Below are positions 8,223 through 18,326 of a stretch of DNA of 36,254 bases, piece after piece (positions within the stretch are counted from its first letter, which is position 1; every line of letters starts with the position of its first letter). A model generated the notes under the pieces. The model saw only the letters and a program-made list of their open reading frames with translations, did not search any database and had not been told where the DNA came from. This DNA comes from JBHGBM01 sp041946965 (GTDB lineage: Bacteria; Acidobacteriota; Terriglobia; Bryobacterales; Bryobacteraceae), in NCBI GenBank assembly GCA_041946965.1, contig JBHGBM010000058.1:1-36254 (forward strand), given 5' to 3'. A program made the position numbers and the translations under genes.

Positions 8223-9005
8223 ATGACTCGCTGGTTGCGGTGGTGTGGGGCGCTGGCATGCGCGGCGGCGGCGGCGTGGGCCGTGGACTGGAAGGCGCTC
8301 CAGCCACAGGGCTACGTCAGCGACTTCGCCGGCGTGATCGACGCCGGGGCGAAAGCGCAACTGGAACGTTATTGCGCCGCGGTGGAGCGCGCCGCCGGCT
8401 CGCAGATCGCGCTGGTCACCATCCCCTCCCTCCAGGGCGAGCCCATCGAGGACGTCGCCAACACCATCTTCCGAGCCTGGGGCGTGGGCAGGAAGGGCGA
8501 GAACAACGGCATCATGCTGCTGCTCTCCACCGGCGACCGCCGCAGCCGCCTGGAGGTGGGCTACGGCCTGGAACCTTACATTCCGGACGGGTTCGCCGGC
8601 AGCATCCTGCGCGAGATGCGGCCCGATCTTCGCGCCGGCGATTACAGCGCCGCGCTCATCGCCGCCGCCCGGACCATCGGCGGGCGGATCGCCCAGGCCA
8701 AGGGTGTGAACCTCGAGACGCCTCCCCCCAGGGCGCCCGCGCGCGAGCGCCCCGTCTCCACTCCCTGGCCTCTCCTCATCGGCGGCATTTTGTTGTTTCT
8801 TTTTCTGGCGCGCGCGGGCCGGCGGCCCTACGCCTACGGCGGGTGGGGCGGCTTTCTGTCCGGCCTGATTCTTGGCAACATGATGGGAGGCGGCGCGTGG
8901 CGCGCACGGGGCGGCGGCGGGTTCGGCGGGTTCGACTCCGGCGACGGTTTCGGCGGCTTCGGCGGCGGTGACTCCGGCGGCGGCGGCGCCTCCAGCGATT
9001 GGTGA
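8223..9005 (+). CDS. TPM-domain membrane protein, YgcG type
   Basis: The 260-residue protein has a Sec signal peptide (residues 1-21, ending AAWAVD) and a TPM domain at about 30-155 (GYVSDFAGVID, GSQIALVTIPS, NNGIMLLLS, EVGYGLEPYIPD). A transmembrane helix follows at about 183-197 (PLLIGGILLFLFLA). The tail from about 203 is glycine-rich and ends GGASSDW, the characteristic YgcG-type ending. TPM domains are extracytoplasmic and have been linked to phosphatase activity and to photosystem II repair in plants; the role in this lineage is unknown. The gene is followed by a nucleotidyltransferase-like gene and lemA. LemA-TPM neighbours are common in bacteria, but here one gene is interposed. Confidence 0.9.
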   Translation: MTRWLRWCGALACAAAAAWAVDWKALQPQGYVSDFAGVIDAGAKAQLERYCAAVERAAGSQIALVTIPSLQGEPIEDVANTIFRAWGVGRKGENNGIMLLLSTGDRRSRLEVGYGLEPYIPDGFAGSILREMRPDLRAGDYSAALIAAARTIGGRIAQAKGVNLETPPPRAPARERPVSTPWPLLIGGILLFLFLARAGRRPYAYGGWGGFLSGLILGNMMGGGAWRARGGGGFGGFDSGDGFGGFGGGDSGGGGASSDW

Positions 9006-9010
9006 TCCGT

Positions 9011-9721
9011 ATGGAACGCGTGCTCAACCAGTTGACTCAGAAACTCCAGGCGGCCTTCAAGGACCGCCTGGTGTCGGTGTTGCTTTACGGTTCCGGCGCC
9101 GCCGGCGACCACCACGCGCGCTACTCGGACCTCAACATCCTGTGCGTGCTGGATCGCGTGGGCGTGGCCGAGCTGAAGAGCGCCGAGCCGGTCTTCCGCT
9201 GGTGGCGCGAAAAGGGCAATCCCGCGCCCCTGCTGCTCAGCGAGCAGGAAGTCCGCACCATGACCGATTGCTTCGCGATCGAGTTTCACGACATCCAGGC
9301 GCGCCACCGCGTGCTCTGGGGCGCGGAGGTGGTGGCGCCGCTCACGGTGGATGACTCCTTCTATCGCGCCCAGGTGGAGCATGAGCTTCGCGCCAAGCTG
9401 CTGCGGCTGCGGCAAAAAGCCGGCGGCATGATGGAAGATGCCGCGCTGCTGCGGCGCCTCATCGCCGATTCCGTCTCCACCTTCTGCGTCCTGTTCCGCC
9501 ATGCGCTGGTGCTGCACGGCGTGGACGCGGGCTTCAGCAAGCGCGAGATCGTGGACCGCGCGCGGCAGACCTTCGGCATGGACCCGGCGCCGTTTGAAAA
9601 ATTGCTGGACCTGCGCGAGCAACGCATCAAGCCGCGCGAGGTGGAACCTGTGCGGTTGCTGGAGAGCTACATGGCGTCCATACAGGCGGTCATCGACGCG
9701 GTCGACGGCCTGCAAAAATAG
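9011..9721 (+). CDS. Nucleotidyltransferase-fold protein with altered active site
   Basis: This 236-residue protein has an N-terminal minimal-nucleotidyltransferase fold and a C-terminal four-helix region (about 115-235) like the HEPN/KNTase C-terminal bundle. The fold signature is visible at G27-S28 in LLYGSGAAGD and at S39-D40-L41-N42. In active members the last motif is normally SDxD, so the second metal-binding Asp is Asn here, and catalysis is doubtful. No membrane segment is seen, so it is cytoplasmic, although both neighbours are envelope proteins. ATG 9011 is chosen as start. GTG 9002 and TTG 8999 are in frame and would overlap the TPM stop codon. No strong ribosome-binding site distinguishes them. 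lemA begins 11 bp downstream. The substrate is unknown. Confidence 0.72.
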   Translation: MERVLNQLTQKLQAAFKDRLVSVLLYGSGAAGDHHARYSDLNILCVLDRVGVAELKSAEPVFRWWREKGNPAPLLLSEQEVRTMTDCFAIEFHDIQARHRVLWGAEVVAPLTVDDSFYRAQVEHELRAKLLRLRQKAGGMMEDAALLRRLIADSVSTFCVLFRHALVLHGVDAGFSKREIVDRARQTFGMDPAPFEKLLDLREQRIKPREVEPVRLLESYMASIQAVIDAVDGLQK

Positions 9722-9732
9722 ATAGGAGCGAT

Positions 9733-10299
9733 ATGCGCACGATCTGGATTGTCATTCTGGCGGTTGTGGTGCTGGCGCTGGCGGCCGGCAGCAAGTTCAT
9801 CGGCGTCCGCAACGAGTTGGTGACGGAGCGCGAGAACATCAACGGCGCGTGGGCCCAGGTGGATGTGGCGCTGCAACGCCGCGCCGACCTCATCCCCAAC
9901 CTGGTGGAAACGGTGAAGGGCTACGCCAAGCACGAGCAGAGCGTGATCGAAGCGGTGGCCAACGCGCGCTCCGCCCTGGCCGGAGCGCGCACGCCGCAGG
10001 AGCGCATCGCCGCCAACGCCCAACTGGACGGCGCCCTCTCGCGCCTGCTGGTGGTGGTGGAGAATTACCCGCAGTTGCGCGCCAACGAGAATTTCCTCCG
10101 CCTCCAGGACGAACTCGCGGGCACGGAGAACCGCATCGCCGTCGAGCGGCGCAAGTACAATGAAGCGGTACAGCGGTATAACACCAAGATCGAACTGTTC
10201 CCGAACAACCTTGTGGCATCGCTCTCCGGCTTCACGCGCAACGACGCCTACTTCAAGACCGATCCCGGCGCGCGCACCGCGCCGGCGGTGAAATTCTGA
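9733..10299 (+). CDS. lemA: LemA family membrane protein
   Basis: The 188-residue protein matches LemA in length and layout. It has one N-terminal membrane helix at about 4-19 (IWIVILAVVVLALAAG) and then an extended helical bundle. Family motifs are present: AWAQVDVALQRRADLIPNLV at about 39-58, VENYPQLRANENFLRLQDEL at about 98-117, and the YNTKIELFPNNLVA segment near 155. LemA proteins are anchored with most of the chain outside the cytoplasm; their biochemical role is unsettled. TAGGAG at 9722-9727 gives a good ribosome-binding site five bases before the start. The upstream TPM and nucleotidyltransferase-like genes probably share its transcript, and the aldehyde dehydrogenase gene follows after 5 bp. 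Confidence 0.95.
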   Translation: MRTIWIVILAVVVLALAAGSKFIGVRNELVTERENINGAWAQVDVALQRRADLIPNLVETVKGYAKHEQSVIEAVANARSALAGARTPQERIAANAQLDGALSRLLVVVENYPQLRANENFLRLQDELAGTENRIAVERRKYNEAVQRYNTKIELFPNNLVASLSGFTRNDAYFKTDPGARTAPAVKF

Positions 10300-10304
10300 A
10301 CGCC

Positions 10305-11747
10305 ATGACCACCTTCGGAAACTACATCAACGGCGAGTGGGTCACCTGTGGCTCCACTTTCGAAAACCGCAACCCGGCGAACACGGATGAAATCGTCGGC
10401 CTCTTCGTGAAGGGTGCGCCGCAGGACGTAGCCGATGCCGCCGAAGCCGCCGCCCGCGCGCTGCCGGCGTGGTCGGCGATGAATGCGCCCGCACGCGGCG
10501 CCATGCTCTTCAAGGCCGCCGAGCTCCTCGACGCGCGCTTCGGCCAGATCGCCGCCGAGATGACCCGCGAGGAAGGCAAGACGCTGCCCGAGGCCAAGGG
10601 CGAGGTGCGCCGTTCCATCAACATCCTGCGTTACTTCGCCGGCGAAGGCGCGCGCATGCCCGGCATCGTGGCGCCCTCCGAGCGCGACCGCGTCCACACC
10701 TTCTGCTTCCGCAAGCCGCTGGGAGTGGTGGGGCTGATCACGCCCTGGAACTTCCCCAGCGCCATCCCCGCCTGGAAGCTCGCCCCGGCGCTGATTGCCG
10801 GCAACACCGTGGTGCTGAAACCCGCCTCGGCGGCGCCGCTGAGCGCGTGGCGCATCGTAGAAGCGCTGGCTGAGGCCGGACTGCCGCCGGGCGTCGTGAA
10901 CTTCGTCGCCGGTCCGGGCGGCGCGCTGGGCGAGGCGCTGGTGGAAGCCCCGTCCCTCAAGGGCATCTCCTTCACCGGCTCCTGCCAGGTGGGACAGTGG
11001 CTGCACGAGAAAGCCTCCAGGCGGCGGCTCCGCATCCAGCTCGAAATGGGCGGCAAGAATCCCACTATCGTGCTGGCGGACGCGGACCTCAAGGCCGCCG
11101 TCGAGAACACCGTGAACGGCGCCTTCTTCTCCACCGGCCAGAAGTGCACCGCCACCAGCCGCGCCATCGTCGAGGAGCGCATCTACGAACGGTTCCTGGA
11201 AATGCTCGTCGAGCGCGCGCGCGCGCTGAAGGTCGGCGACGGCATGCTGCCGGGCGTCGAGATCGGCCCCTGCGTGGACGAAGCGCAGATGAACACGGTG
11301 CTGCGCTACATCGAGATCGGCAAGAAGGAGTGCGGCCCTCCGCTGTGCGGCGGCAGGCGGCTCACCGGCGGCGCGTACGGCAAAGGCTGGTTCGTGGAAC
11401 CCACAATATTCGGCGACGTCGAGCCCGGTATGACCATCGCACAGGAGGAGATCTTCGGCCCGGTGCTCGCCGTGATGCGCGCCCGCGATTTCGACGACGC
11501 CCTGCGCATCGCCAATGCCGTTCCCCTGGGGCTTTCGGCTTCTCTCCAGTCGAGCAACGTCTCGCGCGTGTTCGAATATGTCCAGCGCATGGAGGCGGGG
11601 TTGCTCACCGTCAACCTGCCGAGCGCCGGAGTGGAGTATCAACTGCCCTTCGGCGGCACGAAAGATTCCAGCTTCGGTCCCAAGGAGCAGGGTCCGGCGG
11701 CCCTGGAGTTCTACACGGATTACAAGACGGTCTACTTGAAGTACTGA
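10305..11747 (+). CDS. NAD(P)-dependent aldehyde dehydrogenase, probable 2-oxoglutarate semialdehyde dehydrogenase
   Basis: The 480-residue protein is a full-length aldehyde dehydrogenase. It has PWNF (N149 oxyanion residue), K172 in LKPAS, FTGS at 223-226, the general base E247 in QLEMGG and the nucleophile C281 in TGQKCTATSR. The Phe-containing C-terminal EEIFGPV motif is also present. Similar enzymes oxidise 2,5-dioxopentanoate (2-oxoglutarate semialdehyde) to 2-oxoglutarate in oxidative pentose and hydroxyproline catabolism. That specificity is inferred from the next gene, one base downstream, a FAH-family dehydratase whose family includes the enzyme producing this aldehyde. Other substrates such as succinate semialdehyde cannot be excluded from sequence alone. 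Confidence 0.88.
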   Translation: MTTFGNYINGEWVTCGSTFENRNPANTDEIVGLFVKGAPQDVADAAEAAARALPAWSAMNAPARGAMLFKAAELLDARFGQIAAEMTREEGKTLPEAKGEVRRSINILRYFAGEGARMPGIVAPSERDRVHTFCFRKPLGVVGLITPWNFPSAIPAWKLAPALIAGNTVVLKPASAAPLSAWRIVEALAEAGLPPGVVNFVAGPGGALGEALVEAPSLKGISFTGSCQVGQWLHEKASRRRLRIQLEMGGKNPTIVLADADLKAAVENTVNGAFFSTGQKCTATSRAIVEERIYERFLEMLVERARALKVGDGMLPGVEIGPCVDEAQMNTVLRYIEIGKKECGPPLCGGRRLTGGAYGKGWFVEPTIFGDVEPGMTIAQEEIFGPVLAVMRARDFDDALRIANAVPLGLSASLQSSNVSRVFEYVQRMEAGLLTVNLPSAGVEYQLPFGGTKDSSFGPKEQGPAALEFYTDYKTVYLKY

Positions 11748-11748
11748 A

Positions 11749-12594
11749 ATGCACCTCGGACAAATCAGGCCTGAAGGCGGCGTGATCGCCGCGGTTTTCG
11801 AACGCGACGGGACGGCGCTGCCCATCCCGGCGCACACCATGACCGATCTCATCCAGCGCGCGGATGCGGAGGACGTCAGCCTGGCGGAAATCGCGCGCGC
11901 CCTGGCCAGCCGCCACTCCGAGCCGCGCCCTCCCATTCTGCCCATCCATCCCCGCGAGGTCTGGGCCTGCGGCTGCACTTACGAGCAGAGCGCCAGTTTC
12001 CGCGACGCCGAGCACGGCACGCGCGAGGGCATGTACGCCTACGTCTACCGCGAGAGCCGTCCGGAGATCTTTTTCAAGGGGACGGCGCGTGTCTGCGTGG
12101 GACCTGGGCAGCCCATCGGGATGCGCGCCGATTCCAGTTTCACCGCCGCGGAACCCGAGTTGGCGGTGGTGCTCGGCAGGTCGGGACGCATCGTGGGCTA
12201 CACCATCGCCAACGACGTTTCGGCGTGGGACATCGAGCGCGAAAACCCGCTCTACCTGCCGCAGTCGAAGGTGTACAACGCCTGCTGCGCCCTGGGGCCG
12301 GCCATCGTGACCGCGGATGAGATTCCCGATCCCTACACGCTGGAAATCACCTGCACCGTGGAGCGCGGCGATCGGATCATCTTCCGCGGCGGCGTGAATA
12401 CCGGACGCCTGCACCGCAAGCTGGACGCGCTGACCGGCTTCCTGATGCGCTCCAACAACGTGCCCGCCGGAAGCGTGCTGCTCACCGGCACCGGCATCAT
12501 CCTGCCGGAGGAGGCCGCGCTCGCACCCGGCGACGTGGTGCGGATCTCCATCGCTGAAATCGGCGAACTGGTGAACCCCGTGGCGGTGGTCTGA
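11749..12594 (+). CDS. FAH-family protein, probable 2-keto-3-deoxypentonate dehydratase
   Basis: The 281-residue protein has the fumarylacetoacetate-hydrolase fold. Metal-binding residues are E135 and E137 in AAEPELAVVL, with D156 in ANDVSAWDIE. An N-terminal region with WACGCTYEQS and a FFKGTARV segment near 110 resembles the 2-keto-3-deoxy-D-arabinonate dehydratase group better than acylpyruvases. Those enzymes dehydrate 2-keto-3-deoxypentonate to 2-oxoglutarate semialdehyde, exactly the substrate proposed for the dehydrogenase encoded one base upstream. The pair would supply the last two steps of a Weimberg-type pentose route. The earlier enzymes (sugar dehydrogenase, lactonase, aldonate dehydratase) are not obviously in this window. 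The family call is firm; the substrate is inferred. Confidence 0.84.
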   Translation: MHLGQIRPEGGVIAAVFERDGTALPIPAHTMTDLIQRADAEDVSLAEIARALASRHSEPRPPILPIHPREVWACGCTYEQSASFRDAEHGTREGMYAYVYRESRPEIFFKGTARVCVGPGQPIGMRADSSFTAAEPELAVVLGRSGRIVGYTIANDVSAWDIERENPLYLPQSKVYNACCALGPAIVTADEIPDPYTLEITCTVERGDRIIFRGGVNTGRLHRKLDALTGFLMRSNNVPAGSVLLTGTGIILPEEAALAPGDVVRISIAEIGELVNPVAVV

Positions 12595-12634
12595 TCTGTC
12601 ACCCGGGCCCGCCCCGCGCATCCATAGAAGTGGA

Positions 12635-13153
12635 ATGCGGAAGGGGTTGCTTACTATTTCCGGTTTCGTCGCCTTCGGCGTGCTGATGTTCCTGCTGTTT
12701 CAGCCGGATGCGCACTCCACCGCCCGCCCTCCCGGGGAACGGCAGATGATGCCCGATATCGCCATGGCCACGCTCGACGGCGGCGAGTGGAAGCTTTCCG
12801 ATCACCGGGGCAAAGTGGTCCTGGTGAACCTCTGGGCAAGCTGGTGCCCACCCTGCCGCGGGGAGACCCCGGCGTTCGTGAAGCTCGCGGGGGAATTTCG
12901 CGGCAGAGGACTGGAAACCGCCGGGATCAACATGGACGAGGAACGGGCGGACGCGCGCAGGTTCGTCGAGCATTACCGCATTCCCTACCCCACGCTGCTG
13001 CCGAAGGCCGGCGATCCGCTCACGTCCTCGACCGAATCGCTGCCTACCACGTTCCTGATCGACCGCGCCGGCCGGGTGGCCCGCATGTACGTGGGCGCGG
13101 TCTCGGAACGCGACCTGCGCACCGGTATCACGGCCCTGCTCAACGAGCGGTAA
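12635..13153 (+). CDS. TlpA/ResA-type membrane-anchored thioredoxin
   Basis: The 172-residue protein has an N-terminal membrane anchor or uncleaved signal at about 4-23 (GLLTISGFVAFGVLMFLLF). A thioredoxin fold follows with the active site W-C71-P-P-C74 and the cis-proline P137 in LPTTF. These features place it among periplasmic TlpA/ResA/DsbE-like thiol-disulfide oxidoreductases, which reduce disulfides outside the membrane, for example during cytochrome c maturation. The CPPC pair fits a reducing TlpA-like role. It lies between the dehydratase gene (40 bp) and the sulfatase gene (12 bp). No cytochrome-maturation genes are nearby, so its partner is unknown. The next product carries a sulfatase cysteine, but a functional link to this protein is only speculative. 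Confidence 0.9.
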   Translation: MRKGLLTISGFVAFGVLMFLLFQPDAHSTARPPGERQMMPDIAMATLDGGEWKLSDHRGKVVLVNLWASWCPPCRGETPAFVKLAGEFRGRGLETAGINMDEERADARRFVEHYRIPYPTLLPKAGDPLTSSTESLPTTFLIDRAGRVARMYVGAVSERDLRTGITALLNER

Positions 13154-13165
13154 GCTTGTCATGAC

Positions 13166-14491
13166 ATGGCAACTTTATCCCGGCGCGGCCTGCTGCTGGC
13201 GGGCGGCGCTGCTGCACTGCAACCCGGCGCCGGCCGCCGGCCCAACGTCCTGCTGATCCTGGCCGACGACCTCGGCTTCGGCGACCTCGCCTGCTACGGC
13301 GCCCCGGACCTGCAAACCCCCAACATCGACGGCCTGGTCCGCTCCGGGACGCGCTTTGTTCAGTTCTACTCGAACTCGCCGGTCTGCTCGCCCACGCGCG
13401 CGTCGCTGATGAGCGGCCGCTACCCGGATTGCGCGGGCGTGCCCGGCGTAATCCGCACGCACCCGGAAAACAGTTGGGGCTACCTGGCGGCGGACGCCGA
13501 ACTGCTGCCCGCCACCCTGCGCCGCGCGGGCTACCACACCGCGCTGGTGGGCAAATGGCACCTCGGGCTGGAGTCGCCCAACCTGCCCAACGAGCGCGGG
13601 TTCGACTACTTTCACGGCTTCCTGGGCGACATGATGGACGACTACCTCAACCATCGCCGACACGGGATCAACTACATGCGGGAGGACACTCGCGAGATCG
13701 ATCCGCCGGGCCACGCCACGGACCTGTTCGCCCAATGGGCCGGAGAATACCTGCAATCCCGCCGCGGCGCCCGGCAGCCGTTCTTTCTCTACCTGGCGTT
13801 TAACGCCCCGCACGTGCCGGTGCAGCCGCCGCCGGAATGGCTGGAGCGCGTGCGCAAGCGCCAGCCGGGCATCGCGCCGCGGCGGGCCGCGCTGGCGGCG
13901 CTGATCGAGCACATGGACTCCGCCGTCGGCAAAGTCCTGGCCGCGCTGAAGGCCGCCGGCCACCAGGAGAACACGCTGGTCATCTTCTCCAGCGACAACG
14001 GCGGGCAGATCGGCGCGGGCGCCAACTGCGGCCCGCTGCGCGGCAACAAGGGCGACATGTACGAGGGCGGCATACGGGTGCCCGCCGCCATGGCGTGGCC
14101 CGGCGTCATCGAACCGGGCGGCACGAGCGAACGCGTGGGGATCACCCTGGACCTGCATGCCACCGTCTGCGATGCGGCGGGTGTGGCCAAGCCTCCCCGC
14201 ACCGACGGCGTCTCTCTGCTGGGCCCGGCCGCGCCGGACCGCGAACTGTTCTGGGTGCGGCGCGACGGCGGAGGTCCGTATCAGGGCCGCGATTACTACG
14301 CCGCTCGCCGGGGCGACTGGAAACTGCTGCAAAACAGCCCGTTCGACCCGTACGAGCTCTACAACCTGAAGACCGACCCGCGCGAGACCCGCGACCTCGC
14401 ACGCGCGGAAACCGCGCGCTACCGCGAACTGGCGGCCGCACTCGCCCGGCACGTGCAGCGCGCCGGAGCCGTCCCCTGGCAGCGGGTGTAA
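13166..14491 (+). CDS. Tat-exported formylglycine-dependent sulfatase
   Basis: This 441-residue arylsulfatase-A-like enzyme has the Cys-type activation motif C74-S-P-T-R78. C74 must be oxidised to formylglycine by a maturase not seen in the window. Metal ligands are D34-D35 in LILADDLG and the DN pair in FSSDNGGQ at about 275; K128 in GKWHLG is the expected active-site Lys. The N-terminus (LSRRGLLLAGGAAA) is a twin-arginine signal, so it is exported folded. Family members remove sulfate esters from glycans or small aromatics. Its presence beside carbohydrate genes favours a sulfated glycan, though no specificity motif is visible. The start at 13166 has a poor ribosome-binding site and follows the TlpA stop by 12 bp. 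Confidence 0.93.
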   Translation: MATLSRRGLLLAGGAAALQPGAGRRPNVLLILADDLGFGDLACYGAPDLQTPNIDGLVRSGTRFVQFYSNSPVCSPTRASLMSGRYPDCAGVPGVIRTHPENSWGYLAADAELLPATLRRAGYHTALVGKWHLGLESPNLPNERGFDYFHGFLGDMMDDYLNHRRHGINYMREDTREIDPPGHATDLFAQWAGEYLQSRRGARQPFFLYLAFNAPHVPVQPPPEWLERVRKRQPGIAPRRAALAALIEHMDSAVGKVLAALKAAGHQENTLVIFSSDNGGQIGAGANCGPLRGNKGDMYEGGIRVPAAMAWPGVIEPGGTSERVGITLDLHATVCDAAGVAKPPRTDGVSLLGPAAPDRELFWVRRDGGGPYQGRDYYAARRGDWKLLQNSPFDPYELYNLKTDPRETRDLARAETARYRELAAALARHVQRAGAVPWQRV

Positions 14492-14562
14492 CCATAGCCG
14501 GCCGCCGAGCGCCCTTTGTTATCCTGGTCTGTGGAATTTCCCAAGAAACGGAGTCTTTGTGT

Positions 14563-15867
<1,305 letters not shown>

Positions 15868-15880
15868 GGACTTACGCCGG

Positions 15881-15901
15881 GGGCCGGGCTACTGCCGGCC
15901 C
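15881..15901 (+). terminator. GC-rich hairpin after the Gfo/Idh/MocA gene, possible terminator
   Basis: GGGCCGG (15881-15887) pairs perfectly with CCGGCCC (15895-15901) around a seven-base loop, 13 bp after the stop codon. No U-tract follows, so it may be a processing or Rho-assisted end. The 177-bp gap to the next gene (15868-16044) holds nothing else I can support apart from the -10-like element at 16033. Confidence 0.35.
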
Positions 15902-16032
15902 TCGATGCGTTCTTCCAGAGCCGCCGGACGCGCCGGACGAGGTCGTCAATCACGCGCTTTGGTCCGCCATAGGCCGGCCTCCACTTCACCATAACGCAGG
16001 CCCCCTGCGCGCACGCCACTCAAGCTTGCGCA

Positions 16033-16038
16033 CATAAT
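16033..16038 (+). promoter_or_regulatory. Candidate -10 element (CATAAT) of the oxoamine synthase gene
   Basis: CATAAT matches TATAAT at five of six positions and ends six bases before the ATG at 16045. No Shine-Dalgarno sequence is present, which suggests a leaderless transcript heading the synthase-glycosyltransferase-esterase-receptor series. Confidence 0.4.
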
Positions 16039-16044
16039 GGGGTC

Positions 16045-17222
<1,178 letters not shown>

Positions 17223-17226
<4 letters not shown>

Positions 17227-18326
17227 AGCAGCTCGACTTCATCTATTTCGACGCCGGCGGCGGGCACCGCGCCGCCGCCACCGCGCTGCGCGAGGTTATC
17301 GAGCGCCAGCAACGGCCCTGGCAGGTACGGATGGTCAACCTCCAGGAAGTTCTCGAACCACTCGACGTGTTCCGCAAAATCACAGGCCTGCGCCTGGAGG
17401 ATGTCTACAACCTGCTGCTCCGCAAGGGCTGGACGCTCGGCTCCGGCTTGATGCTCAAGGGCATGCACCTGGTGATGCGGCTCTACTACCGCCGGCAGGT
17501 GCGGGTGCTGCGCGAATTCTGGCGCGCCGGCAAGGGCGACCTGGTGGTCTCGCTGGTTCCCAACTTCAACCGCGCGCTGCGCGAAAGCCTGAACGAGACA
17601 CCCTTCGTCACCATCCTGACCGACATCGCCGATTACCCTCCGCACTTCTGGATCGAGCGTCAGGACCAGTGGCTCATCTGCGGCTCGGAAAAAGCCGTGG
17701 AGCAGGCGCGTGCGCTTGGGCACCCTGATTCGCGCGTTTTCCGCGCCTCGGGCATGATCCTCCATCCGCGCTTCTACGAGGCCGTGGAACCGGTGCTTCC
17801 TCCCGGGCTCAAACCGGGCATGCCGACCGGGCTGGTGCTGTTCGGCGGCTCCGGTTCGAGCGTCATGCTGGAGATCGCGCGCCGGCTTCAGGATCTGCCC
17901 GTGCAGCTCATCCTCATCTGCGGCCGCAACCGCAAGCTCGCCGAACGCCTCCGCGCCATGCCGCGCAAGCGGCCCATGTTCGTCGAGGAATACACCCGCG
18001 AGGTTCCGCGCTACATGCGGGTGAGCGACTTCTTCATCGGCAAGCCCGGACCGGGCAGCATCAGCGAGGCGCTCGCCATGCGACTCCCGGTGATCGTCGA
18101 GCGCAACGCGTGGACCCTGCCGCAGGAGCGCTACAATGCCGACTGGGTACGCGAGCGGGGCGTGGGCCTGGTGGTGCGCAGTTTTCGCAAAATCGGCGCC
18201 GCGGTCCAGGAGTTGCTCGAGCCCGAAAACTACGCCCGCTTCCGCGCCAACGCCGCCGCCGTGGAAAACCGCGCGGTGTTTGAAATCCCGGACATGCTGG
18301 AGAGAATCCTATGCGAGCCGCACTGA
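17223..18326 (+). CDS. GT28-type glycosyltransferase (MGDG synthase/UgtP-like), apparent CTG start
   Basis: The protein has the N-terminal MGDG-synthase domain with its GGGHRAAA loop (residues 12-19 if translation starts at 17223). The C-terminal GT28 domain has FGGSGSS at about 207-213 and the nucleotide-sugar motif GKPGPGSISEA at about 273-283. Relatives move galactose or glucose from a UDP-sugar to diacylglycerol or other lipids at the inner membrane. The first ATG in frame is at 17331, but starting there would remove the conserved GGGH loop. The frame is open only from 17175 and contains no ATG, GTG or TTG before the loop. CTG at 17223 overlaps the previous stop as CTGA and has GGGGA four bases upstream. 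It would give 367 residues. The esterase gene overlaps the 3' end by 16 bp. Confidence 0.83.

Noticed and set aside
9011..10299. Nucleotidyltransferase/HEPN-like gene as an MNT-HEPN toxin-antitoxin pair
   Set aside because: No separate HEPN toxin gene is adjacent; the neighbours are TPM and LemA, and the helical half is fused to the transferase half.
17331..18326. ATG 17331 as the start of the glycosyltransferase gene
   Set aside because: It would remove the conserved GGGHRAAA loop that is clearly encoded in the same frame just upstream.
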